Shown: one piece after another, positions 1-6,554 of the stretch
Layout of the letters: every line of letters begins with the position of its first letter
Numbering within the stretch: position 1 is the stretch's first letter
Source: Thermoplasmatota archaeon
GTDB taxonomy: Archaea > Thermoplasmatota > E2 > DHVEG-1
DNA length: 8,488 nt
Assembly: GCA_030605515.1 (NCBI GenBank)
Contig: JAUWIE010000111.1
Coordinates: 1-8,488, forward strand
Direction of reading: 5' to 3'
Program-made: the position numbers and the translations under genes
Notes under the pieces: model-generated
Told to the model about the DNA's origin: nothing
Database searches by the model: none
What the model saw: the letters and a program-made list of their open reading frames with translations, nothing else

Positions 1-450
1 GTATTCATTGTCTATTTTCGTATTTTAAGAACATCAGGGGATCCGCTTAAAATCAAAATGGACGTTACAAAGAAAGAAAACGAAATAATATTTAATCCAG
101 TTCAAAAGAGAAATATTCTTCACGCATACTCAGACAAAATCAATGAACAAATAAATGTTTATACATTAGAAGAAATGTTTGCTGAGAAAATAAGATCGCT
201 TTTTGAACGAACAAGACCACGAGACCTTTATGATGTCTGGCATTTAAACAAAAAAATGACCTTTGATAAACCATTATTTCAAAAGAAATGCAAATACAAA
301 AAAGTAGAGCCAAATATTGATGAGTTAATTACAAGAAAACCAAATTATGAAAAAACTTGGAAAGCTTCTCTACGACATCAATTACCAGAATTGCCTTCTG
401 CTACTGATGTCTTTGATAATGTAATAGATTTTTTGAAAAAAATGCTTTAA
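1..450 (+). CDS. AbiEii/AbiGii-type nucleotidyltransferase toxin, C-terminal part (5' partial)
   Basis: The reading frame is open from base 1, so the gene starts left of the window; the first ATG at 58 is internal, because the 19 codons before it continue the family pattern (an IKMDV strand typical of the nucleotidyltransferase fold). The visible 149 residues include the family hallmark VYTLEEMFAEKIRSLFERTR followed by RDLYDVWHL, the conserved Lys and Asp region of AbiEii-like proteins. The N-terminal catalytic GS...D motif would lie outside the window. Known family members are toxin halves of type IV toxin-antitoxin or abortive-infection systems that transfer nucleotides to RNA, with the antitoxin (AbiEi) usually encoded just upstream. 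No antitoxin is visible here, so pairing cannot be judged. The protein ends in a Lys-rich tail and a TAA stop. Family assignment is fairly sure; activity is not shown. Confidence 0.8.
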   Translation, partial: VFIVYFRILRTSGDPLKIKMDVTKKENEIIFNPVQKRNILHAYSDKINEQINVYTLEEMFAEKIRSLFERTRPRDLYDVWHLNKKMTFDKPLFQKKCKYKKVEPNIDELITRKPNYEKTWKASLRHQLPELPSATDVFDNVIDFLKKML

Positions 451-485
451 CAGACATTGCTTCGATAGATATAGCATTCAAGTGC

Positions 486-545
486 AAAAAACACCCCATT
501 CTATGCAGTGTTTCTCCTGTAAAACGGGTCTAACCCGCCAGGCTC
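486..545 (+). repeat. Intergenic repeat element, copy A
   Basis: First of four related intergenic copies. A stem AAACAC (489-494) / GTGTTT (508-513) is followed by CTCCTGTAAAAC (514-525) and TCTAACCCGCCAGG (529-542). In this copy the inner part also forms a perfect hairpin, CGGGT (525-529) / ACCCG (533-537) with loop CTA, enclosed by CCTG (516-519) / CAGG (539-542). Weaker similarity to copy C resumes at 574-593 (GATATTGTCCCAA against GACATTGTTCCAA), and a run of eight T follows at 599-606. It lies 36 nt after the AbiEii stop. Function unknown. Confidence 0.6.
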
Positions 546-640
546 ATTGATTTATTCCCATGTTGAAAAAGGTAAAATCGCTAGATATTGTCCCAATGTT
601 TTTTTTAAATGCCAAATACTATACCCTATAAAATTCAAGG

Positions 641-1780
641 ATGTCAATTATGAAAAGTATTACTGATTTAAAAAAAACAATGAATATAGTTGATCCGAAA
701 CTTGCTAGTATTTTTTTACCCTGGGCTATTAGAAACCCTAGATATTTATGCTCTTTCTACCGATTAAAACGTACATATAATAAATCAAATAAATCCAGGA
801 GAAAAGAACTGGAAAACGGAATTAAAATTCCACCATTTTTAATACTAAGTATAACTCAAAAATGTAACCTGAGTTGTTATGGTTGCTATGCCGCAGCTAC
901 AGGAACAACCTCAGAAAAGAAGACCAAAAAATCTCCTCTAAATTGGGAAGAATGGTATAAAATTATCAAAGAAGCTAGTAAATTAGGAGTATTCGGTTTT
1001 GTAATTGTAGGAGGAGAGCCTTTCCTATTTCCTCAGTTACTGGAGCTCTGCAAAGAATTTAAAGACAGATTCTTCATAATTTTAACCAATGGCACATTGC
1101 TGAAAAAAGAATATTTTAAACAACTAAAAAAACTTGGTAATGTTGCAGTACTTGTCAGCATTGAAGGAGGTAGCTATCTTACCGATAGGCGAAGGGGGAA
1201 GGGAGTCTATGAAAATGCCATAAACACAATAAAACAATTAAATAAAATCGGAACAATCAATGGAGTATCAATAACAATAACACGAACCAACTACAAGTAT
1301 TGGATGAACCACGAAAATATTAATCATTTAATAGATATGGGTGTCCGCATTGGAGTTTTCATTGAACATATTCCAATAACATCTAAAAAAGAAGACAAAG
1401 AACTTATGCTTACAACAAAACAAAGAAAAGATTTTAGAACTCAAATCCTAAATTATCGTAATGAAAAACCTATCTACATTGTTCATTCCCCTGGAGATGA
1501 AGAATTTTTTGGTGGCTGTGTATCAGCTGGGCGAGGATTTGCTCATATAACACCTGCTGGTGATCTAACACCTTGTCCGATTTCAAATATATCTACCCAT
1601 AATTTAACTAAATCAACCTTGTACGAAGGGCTTGCTAGCCCATTGTTTAAAGAAATTCGAAAAAACGAGCACCTTCTTGAAACAGAAGGAATGCCATGTG
1701 CATTATTTGCTCATCCTAAAGAAGTCGATGAAATTGCAAAATCAGTCGGAGCATACAGAACTGATATGGACCTAGAATAA
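641..1780 (+). CDS. Radical SAM protein with SPASM/twitch-like C-terminal cysteines
   Basis: A 379-residue radical SAM enzyme. The CX3CX2C motif that holds the [4Fe-4S] cluster is C75, C79, C82 (KCNLSCYGCYA), and the SAM-contacting GGEP motif is at 124-127 (VGGEPF). After the partial TIM barrel, three further cysteines (C293 in GGCVSAGRGF, C312 in GDLTPCP, C353 in MPCALF) sit in a pattern like SPASM or twitch domains, which bind an auxiliary Fe-S cluster. Family members modify peptides, cofactors or other small substrates; the substrate here cannot be told. The 60-residue basic N-terminal region before the barrel contains PWAIRNPRYL. An ATG at 650 (residue 4) with AAGG at 637-640 is an equally good start. 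It is convergent with the membrane methyltransferase gene 43 nt downstream; no peptide precursor gene is visible nearby. The domain call is secure, the role open. Confidence 0.9.
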   Translation: MSIMKSITDLKKTMNIVDPKLASIFLPWAIRNPRYLCSFYRLKRTYNKSNKSRRKELENGIKIPPFLILSITQKCNLSCYGCYAAATGTTSEKKTKKSPLNWEEWYKIIKEASKLGVFGFVIVGGEPFLFPQLLELCKEFKDRFFIILTNGTLLKKEYFKQLKKLGNVAVLVSIEGGSYLTDRRRGKGVYENAINTIKQLNKIGTINGVSITITRTNYKYWMNHENINHLIDMGVRIGVFIEHIPITSKKEDKELMLTTKQRKDFRTQILNYRNEKPIYIVHSPGDEEFFGGCVSAGRGFAHITPAGDLTPCPISNISTHNLTKSTLYEGLASPLFKEIRKNEHLLETEGMPCALFAHPKEVDEIAKSVGAYRTDMDLE

Positions 1781-1789
1781 TCCTAAAAG

Positions 1790-1804
1790 GTATTACTACA
1801 ATAC
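1790..1804. terminator. Small stem-loop between convergent genes
   Basis: GTATT (1790-1794) and AATAC (1800-1804) can pair around a 5-nt loop in the 43-nt gap between two convergent stop codons. The stem is short and A/T-rich and no T-run follows, so a termination role is only a weak possibility based on position. Confidence 0.2.
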
Positions 1805-1823
1805 TTAATCAGTATCCTATAGA

Positions 1824-2363
1824 TTAATCTCTTCTAATTCTAGGCAGCAACATTGGAACCTCCTTCATATAATCACGGTATTTTTTACCAAGTTTCCCAA
1901 TCAGAAGTTTTTCCTCATACCTACAAAGATAATAATAAAATACTATTATGACAAACCAAATAATCAAGGCTACAATAGATAATGATAAAATGGTAAAACT
2001 GAGAAATATAAGAATAGAGCCTAGATAAATTGGATGACGGACAATCCCAAATACACCAGATCTAATGACTTCCAATTCTTTTCTTTCTTCCTTGAAAACC
2101 TTTTTCAAGCCAGATTGAACAAGATAACCAGAAATAAAAATTAATGGTATAAAAATGATAACAGGGAAATGCCAAGGAATTACATCTTGCCAGGAACTAG
2201 AAACTTTTATAAAAAATAAATCAGAAACCATTCCAATAACAAATATAATAAATAGAAGAAGCTGACCTGCATCCCCCCATCTGTATTCGCCAGCAAGATC
2301 TACACGTTTTTCGTAATTATGTATTTTATGTCCCTTATTCATATTCATCACTTTACTACTCAT
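1824..2363 (-). CDS. Membrane methyltransferase of the isoprenylcysteine/phospholipid (ICMT/PEMT) family
   Basis: A 179-residue integral membrane protein. Hydrophobic segments lie at about 34-53, 65-84 and a long helical hairpin at 114-145. The C-terminal half has the family signature: GIVRHPIYLG (RHP at 109-111), then YEEKLL (EE at 150-151) and KKYRDYMKEVPMLLP, which in relatives form the SAM-binding pocket next to the membrane. Known relatives methylate lipidated cysteines, phospholipid head groups or other membrane-soluble substrates; the substrate here is unknown. The frame extends to a TTG at 2375, but I prefer the ATG at 2363; further ATGs at 2348 and 2342 are also possible. A TATATA box at about 2404-2409 would give a leader of about 15 nt. 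The gene is convergent with a radical SAM gene and divergent from a soluble methyltransferase, so it is probably transcribed alone. Confidence 0.85.
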   Translation of the reverse strand: MSSKVMNMNKGHKIHNYEKRVDLAGEYRWGDAGQLLLFIIFVIGMVSDLFFIKVSSSWQDVIPWHFPVIIFIPLIFISGYLVQSGLKKVFKEERKELEVIRSGVFGIVRHPIYLGSILIFLSFTILSLSIVALIIWFVIIVFYYYLCRYEEKLLIGKLGKKYRDYMKEVPMLLPRIRRD

Positions 2364-2391
2364 TAATACTATCAATTTATAAATAAGTAAT

Positions 2392-2431
2392 GTGGTCCTT
2401 TCATATATAAAAAACGAGCAGTTGTGACCAC
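2392..2431. promoter_or_regulatory. TATA box flanked by a 6-bp inverted repeat
   Basis: ATATATAAAA at 2403-2412 is a strong archaeal TATA-type sequence, readable in both directions. On the minus strand it is well placed for the membrane methyltransferase (start 2363). It is bracketed by GTGGTC (2392-2397) and GACCAC (2426-2431), a perfect 6-bp inverted repeat with a 28-nt spacer. The repeat could be an operator, but arms this short can occur by chance. Confidence 0.35.
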
Positions 2432-2525
2432 TTTCTTAGAAAAAAGCATCGATCAGCAACTTAGGATAAGAAATAAAACCTTTAAGGTATTGATTTAGCA
2501 TGTTACAAGATTTGATACGGACATA

Positions 2526-2574
2526 GTTTTAAATTAATAATTGATAATTGATTTGAGATTGATTATTAAGGTGG
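2526..2574 (+). promoter_or_regulatory. Promoter and ribosome binding site of the class I methyltransferase
   Basis: A TATA-like stretch TTTTAAATTAATAA (2527-2540) would place the transcript start near 2555-2565. AAGGTGG at 2568-2574, 8 nt before the ATG at 2583, fits pairing with the 3' end of 16S rRNA (AGGTG matches the usual GGAGGTGATC) and supports the chosen start. TTGAT is repeated several times between them (2541-2565), a simple A/T-rich pattern with no clear meaning. Confidence 0.45.
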
Positions 2575-2582
2575 CAGAATAG

Positions 2583-3173
2583 ATGGCGAAAATGGGTAAA
2601 ACTGAAAAATGGTTTATGAACAGATCAGATCACAATATTCATGCGGCTAATCGCGCTGAAAGGACGTTGCAATATGTTGATCTTAGAAAAGATCAGAAAT
2701 TTCTTGAGATTGGTTGTGGGAATGGCGCTGCTTGTAAATATATTGCAAAAAAATACAAAATGAATGTGGTGGGAGTTGATATTGATCCAGAGCAGATTCA
2801 AAATGCTAATAAAAATATGGAGGGAATAAATAACATTCAGTTTTCTGAAGGTGATTCTACTAATCTAGATTTTAACGATAATGAATTTGATATAGTATAC
2901 TCATCAGGGGTATTACATCATATTGGCAACTGGGATAAAACCCTTGAAGAGGTAAATCGAATATTGAAATCAGGTGGTTACTACATTTTTGTTGATCTTG
3001 CATATTCTCGTTTTACTACAAGATTATTCAAAAGTTGGGCTAAGAATTATGGTTTTTATACTATTGAGAATATAATTAATTTTATGAAAAACAATAATTT
3101 TGAGATATTACAACAAGAAAAACCTGAAGGAATATTATTAAAAACACATACTGTAATATTTAGGAAATCATAG
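2583..3173 (+). CDS. Class I SAM-dependent methyltransferase (Methyltransf_11 type)
   Basis: A 196-residue soluble protein with the Rossmann-like methyltransferase fold. Motif I is FLEIGCGNG (40-48), the acidic end of strand 2 is VGVDID (64-68, probably D66 contacting the SAM ribose), GDSTNLDF (90-97) is the motif before strand 4, FDIVYSSGVLHHI (102-114) is strand 4 with the usual post-motif, and RILKSGGYYIFVD covers the region before strand 5. The C-terminal part (from about 140) is short and carries no recognisable substrate domain, so the acceptor is unknown; ubiquinone/menaquinone-type, small-molecule and lipid acceptors all occur in this family. A ribosome binding site 8 nt upstream supports the start. 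It is divergent from a membrane methyltransferase and followed by a 242-nt gap with a repeat element, so it is probably a single-gene unit. Confidence 0.88.
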   Translation: MAKMGKTEKWFMNRSDHNIHAANRAERTLQYVDLRKDQKFLEIGCGNGAACKYIAKKYKMNVVGVDIDPEQIQNANKNMEGINNIQFSEGDSTNLDFNDNEFDIVYSSGVLHHIGNWDKTLEEVNRILKSGGYYIFVDLAYSRFTTRLFKSWAKNYGFYTIENIINFMKNNNFEILQQEKPEGILLKTHTVIFRKS

Positions 3174-3197
3174 TTAAAAGATAGTTGCAGGCAAACT

Positions 3198-3260
3198 AAA
3201 AATAGACGTTTTTAATACGGTTTTTCTCCTGTAAAATCCTTCTAACCTGCCAGTCTCGTT
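3198..3260 (+). repeat. Intergenic repeat element, copy B
   Basis: Second copy. Stem AAAAA (3198-3202) / TTTTT (3209-3213), then CTCCTGTAAAA (3226-3236), TCTAACCTGCCAG (3241-3253) and CTCGTTGACTTA (3255-3266), the last similar to copy A (CTCATTGATTTA). Unlike copy A the inner hairpin is not conserved (TCCTT against ACCTG), so the sequence rather than that hairpin is kept. It lies 24 nt after the methyltransferase stop. Confidence 0.6.
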
Positions 3261-3336
3261 GACTTAATCTCTTGTCCACTAATAGGTTTTCTAAAATTAA
3301 ATGTGTGTTAAAAAAATGGTTAAGTCGATTCGCAAC

Positions 3337-3406
3337 TTTTATATCAGAATTTTTTATGTATAATACCAAATTTGTAAAAAATTAGTAGAAAAACAGATTT
3401 TGGAGG
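3337..3406 (+). promoter_or_regulatory. Promoter and Shine-Dalgarno site of the caspase-like gene
   Basis: TTTTATAT at 3337-3344 is the likely TATA box, placing the transcript start near 3365-3370. GGAGG at 3402-3406, 9 nt before the ATG at 3416, is the strongest ribosome binding site in the window and fixes the start of the exported peptidase. The predicted leader of about 50 nt is long for this window. Confidence 0.5.
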
Positions 3407-3415
3407 AAAAAATAA

Positions 3416-4519
3416 ATGAAAAAAATATTGATAGGCCTGATAGTCTGCATGTTTTTAATCAGCATGCTACCAGGGATAGTTGGAGATACAGAAACAAATG
3501 AACAAACACTAAAAGCACGGAAATTTATTGAAACTCGAGACATAATTCCAGTTTACACCTCCAATGGTCTAGAAAATGTTCCTGCTGCAAGAGATAATAC
3601 ACGAGCACCCGGTGGTGGAGATAAAAGCCCAAGAGTAACAATTACTAATCCACAAAATGGTGCAACCGTATCTGGTATAGTATTGATTACTGTGAAAGTA
3701 AATGATAAAGAGGATGATCCAGATCCAATTCCAATAATAAAAATAGATGGAGTCCAAGTTGCACAAGCATTCTCATATGAATGGGACACTGGCCCGGAAG
3801 AAAATGGAGAACATGCCATCACAGCAATAGCAACAGATTCAGCTGGTAATACAGGCTCAGATGGTATCACTGTGACTAAAGGTGGAGGAGGAGAAGGCCC
3901 CGTTGATAAATATGCTCTAGTCATAGGAATTTCTGATTACCCCGGTTGGATAAATGATCTACAATACTGTGATGATGACGCACGAGATTGGAAGAGATTC
4001 TTATCAAGAGAAGGCTACCAAGTTAAAATTCTATTAGATTGGAAAGCAACAGCAAGTAATATTGAAGCAGAAATTGATAAATTACTTGCTAATGAGGATG
4101 GAAATGACTATGTTGTCCTTACTTACGCGGGTCATGGCGCAAGCGCCTATGGATCTAGTATTATATCATATGACGAGTATTATATGAACTCTGGCTGGTT
4201 TAAATCAAAATTTGCTAACGCTGATAGTCAGCATATCTACTTCACATTTGATGCTTGCGAGATAGGTGGCATGCAAACTCTTATAGAAACAGGTAGAGTT
4301 GGTGCTTTTGCAAGTAATTCACAATCTGCATATGACGGCGATAGCTGGATGAGAAACGGTGTTTTTACATATTATCAGATGGATGGCTGGGATATCTATG
4401 ATAATTTCGAAGAAGATGGCTACTATGCTGAAGACAATATGGAGGCTTGGGCAGCGGCTAAGGGCTGGCCTGCAGATCCATTTGTAAAAGATAGTTACGC
4501 TGGACCAATGATGCCATAA
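3416..4519 (+). CDS. Exported caspase-like (clan CD, C14-type) cysteine peptidase with Ig-like domain
   Basis: A 367-residue secreted protein. Residues 1-23 form a signal peptide (MKK, hydrophobic core, then MLPGIVG). A propeptide-like region (24-70) ends in a Gly-rich linker. Residues 72-154 form a bacterial-type Ig-like domain (TITNPQNGATVSG ... DSAGNTGSDGITV). After a second linker (KGGGGEGP) comes the caspase-like domain from about 163: YALVIGISDY, then DDDARDWKRFL, the catalytic His in YAGHGA (H240), the catalytic Cys in FDACEIGGM (C281), and a downstream ASNSQSAYDGDSW segment usually lining the specificity pocket. Both dyad residues are present, so it is probably active. The acidic residues near 305-312 would suit Arg/Lys specificity as in metacaspases (inference). 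No C-terminal membrane anchor is seen, so it is probably released. Likely roles are extracellular protein breakdown or processing of surface proteins. Confidence 0.88.
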   Translation: MKKILIGLIVCMFLISMLPGIVGDTETNEQTLKARKFIETRDIIPVYTSNGLENVPAARDNTRAPGGGDKSPRVTITNPQNGATVSGIVLITVKVNDKEDDPDPIPIIKIDGVQVAQAFSYEWDTGPEENGEHAITAIATDSAGNTGSDGITVTKGGGGEGPVDKYALVIGISDYPGWINDLQYCDDDARDWKRFLSREGYQVKILLDWKATASNIEAEIDKLLANEDGNDYVVLTYAGHGASAYGSSIISYDEYYMNSGWFKSKFANADSQHIYFTFDACEIGGMQTLIETGRVGAFASNSQSAYDGDSWMRNGVFTYYQMDGWDIYDNFEEDGYYAEDNMEAWAAAKGWPADPFVKDSYAGPMMP

Positions 4520-4533
4520 TAAATACCACTATC

Positions 4534-4592
4534 TTTTTCTCATTTTTTTATTTATTTTTTAAAATCAGATGTAAAAACCTGTTTTTTTTTTT
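4534..4592 (+). terminator. Oligo-T terminator cluster after the caspase-like gene
   Basis: Within 75 nt of the stop codon lie four T-runs: 5 T at 4534-4538, 7 T at 4543-4549, 6 T at 4555-4560 and 11 T at 4582-4592. Archaeal RNA polymerase terminates at such T-runs without needing a hairpin, so this is a strong candidate terminator region. Confidence 0.65.
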
Positions 4593-4627
4593 AAAATTAT
4601 GCTTCAACAGAGAGAACAGGTAAATAC

Positions 4628-4689
4628 AAAATAAGCCCCGTTTTATGTAATCTCCCTCCTGTAAAACAGTCTTAACCCGCTAGGTCCGT
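4628..4689 (+). repeat. Intergenic repeat element, copy C
   Basis: Third copy. AAAA (4628-4631) / TTTT (4641-4644) can pair around a loop containing GCCCCG; then CTCCTGTAAAAC (4656-4667), CTTAACCCGCTAGGTCCG (4671-4688). Similarity to copy A resumes at 4702-4715 (GACATTGTTCCAA), and a run of six T follows at 4731-4736. It lies 108 nt after the stop of the caspase-like gene, beyond the T-run cluster, so it is not simply that gene's terminator. Confidence 0.6.
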
Positions 4690-4754
4690 CTAAAACTCAC
4701 TTGACATTGTTCCAAAACATTAAGAGATCGTTTTTTATATTCCCTAAATGTGGG

Positions 4755-4793
4755 TTTATTTAAAAGAACTTTTAATCTTCCAATAATGGTGAT
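4755..4793 (+). promoter_or_regulatory. Promoter and ribosome binding site of the acyl-CoA ligase
   Basis: TTTATTTAAA (4755-4764) is a TATA-like box that would give a transcript start near 4785. GGTGAT at 4788-4793 matches the usual archaeal Shine-Dalgarno sequence and sits 3 nt before the ATG at 4797. An ATG at 4786 opens only a 4-codon frame whose TGA overlaps the real start. Confidence 0.4.
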
Positions 4794-4796
4794 TGT

Positions 4797-6494
4797 ATGA
4801 GTTTACAAGATAATGAAAATAATAAGTTAAGTTACACGAATACAGGTTCCAAAAAACCACTCCTTTGGGCAACAATCGGATATAGGTTAAAACATGCTGC
4901 TGAGAAATATCCAGATAACGACGCCCTTGTAGTTGTTTGGAGAAACGAAAGATACACCTATGAGCATTTTTACAGAATATGTAGAAGAGCTGCAAAGGGA
5001 CTCATGTGTATGGGAGTTAAAAAAGGCGACAGGGTCGGTATTTTGGCTACAAACTATGCTGAATGGGTTATAACCCAATTTTCCACTGCCATGATCGGCG
5101 CTGTTTTAGTAACGATAAACCCTGCTCTCCGTGAAAATGAACTGGAGTATGTACTAAGAGATTCAGAATGTCAAACACTTATTTCAATTGAGAAATTCAA
5201 ATCCTCTAAATACGTTGACATGTTTTACAACATATTCCCTGAAGCAAAAGAGCAAACTCCTGGGAAGTTGTTTTCATATAAATTCCCTAAACTTAAAAAT
5301 GTAATAGTTTTAAGTGAAGAAGATAGACCTGGATTGTACACCTCTGGTGATGTATTAACCCATGGAAAAGAAGTTTCCAACAAAGAATTTTCCCAACGAG
5401 AAGCAGAGTTAGACCCTGATGATATAATAAATATACAATACACCTCAGGGACAACAGGTTTTCCTAAGGGCGCATGTTTAACACATCATAACATTGTAAA
5501 TAACTCTTATTTTGTTGGAGAAAACATGCAATTTACTCATAATGACCGATTATGCATCCCATTACCATTATACCATTGTTTCGGAATGGTTCTATCAAAC
5601 ATGCTTTGTGTGAACTATGGTGCAACAATGGTACTACCAAACGAGTTCTTCGACCCATTTGCAACTTTAAAAGCTGTTGAAAAAGAAAAATGTACAGCAA
5701 TGCATGGAGTACCAACAATGTTTATTGCTCAATTTGAACATCCTAAGTTCAACACTGTAAATCTTTCAACTCTTAGAACAGGTATCATGGCAGGAGCTCC
5801 ATGTCCCATTGAGCTAATGAAAAAAGTTAGAGAGAAAATGGGAATTAAAGATATAACAATATGTTATGGTCTAACTGAGGCATCACCTGTTACAAATCAA
5901 ACAAGACATGATGAACCTGTAAAAATACGTGTCGAAACAGTGGGAAGACCATTGCAACATACAGAAATTAAAATAATTGACCCAGATACAGGCAAAGTAG
6001 TACCAGTTGGAATACAAGGTGAGATATGTATTAGAGGCCCTCAGATAATGAAAGGTTATCATAACAAACCTGAAGAAACAAAAAAAACAATTGATGAATC
6101 AAAATGGTTACACACAGGAGATCTTGGTACCATGGATGAACAAGGATATTGTCGAATAACAGGACGTCTAAAAAACATGATAATAAGAGCCGGAGAAAAT
6201 ATTTATCCTCGTGAGATAGAAGAATATTTATACAGTCATACTGACCTGGTTGACGTCCATGTATTTGGGGTACCTGATAAAAAATATGGTGAAGAAATTG
6301 CAGTTTGGATCAAAATCAGAGCGGGATCAAAATTAACTGAAGAAGACGTTATAAATTTCTGCAAGGGAAAAATATCACATCAGAAAATACCTAAGTACAT
6401 CAAATTCGTAGATACTTTCCCAATGACTGCAACTGGTAAAATACAAAAATTTAGAATGAAAGAAATCTTTACAGAAGAACTTGGTTTAAGTTAA
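4797..6494 (+). CDS. Fatty-acyl-CoA ligase, AMP-forming (FadD/ACSF2-like)
   Basis: A full-length 565-residue member of the ANL adenylating enzymes, which activate a carboxylic acid with ATP to an acyl-adenylate and then pass it to CoA. Visible motifs: P-loop YTSGTTGFPKG (215-225) followed by THHNIVNN; YGLTEASP (357-364); TGD (440-442), where the Asp binds ribose; GRLKN (456-460) at the hinge, then MIIRAGENIYPREIE; and PMTATGKIQKF with the catalytic Lys K548. The N-terminal pattern PLLWATIGYRLKHAAEKYPD and THHNIVNN resemble the ACSF2/YngI-like group of medium- to long-chain acyl-CoA synthetases rather than acetyl-CoA synthetase; chain length is inference. No beta-oxidation genes lie in the window, so it is a stand-alone gene here. 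Cytoplasmic; no signal or membrane segments. Role: entry of fatty acids into degradation or into acyl-CoA-dependent synthesis. Confidence 0.92.
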   Translation: MSLQDNENNKLSYTNTGSKKPLLWATIGYRLKHAAEKYPDNDALVVVWRNERYTYEHFYRICRRAAKGLMCMGVKKGDRVGILATNYAEWVITQFSTAMIGAVLVTINPALRENELEYVLRDSECQTLISIEKFKSSKYVDMFYNIFPEAKEQTPGKLFSYKFPKLKNVIVLSEEDRPGLYTSGDVLTHGKEVSNKEFSQREAELDPDDIINIQYTSGTTGFPKGACLTHHNIVNNSYFVGENMQFTHNDRLCIPLPLYHCFGMVLSNMLCVNYGATMVLPNEFFDPFATLKAVEKEKCTAMHGVPTMFIAQFEHPKFNTVNLSTLRTGIMAGAPCPIELMKKVREKMGIKDITICYGLTEASPVTNQTRHDEPVKIRVETVGRPLQHTEIKIIDPDTGKVVPVGIQGEICIRGPQIMKGYHNKPEETKKTIDESKWLHTGDLGTMDEQGYCRITGRLKNMIIRAGENIYPREIEEYLYSHTDLVDVHVFGVPDKKYGEEIAVWIKIRAGSKLTEEDVINFCKGKISHQKIPKYIKFVDTFPMTATGKIQKFRMKEIFTEELGLS

Positions 6495-6554
6495 AAACAA
6501 TTTATTGAGTATTACTTTCAAAAGAAAAAAGAAGGTTTAGTGAGTTAAACTTGT

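Noticed and set aside
2364..2375. TTG at 2375 as start of the membrane methyltransferase.
   Set aside because: ATG at 2363 is in the same frame, closer to the expected family start, and there is no ribosome binding site favouring the TTG; the four extra residues add no family feature.
3553..3924. Minus-strand open frame of 123 codons inside the caspase-like gene.
   Set aside because: It is a shadow of the strongly supported plus-strand gene; its Pro/Ser-rich translation reflects the Gly linkers and has no start signal or family match.
486..4689. Possible CRISPR array, from repeated sequence blocks.
   Set aside because: Copies are over 1 kb apart, degenerate, and separated by genes; there are no regular spacers and no cas genes.
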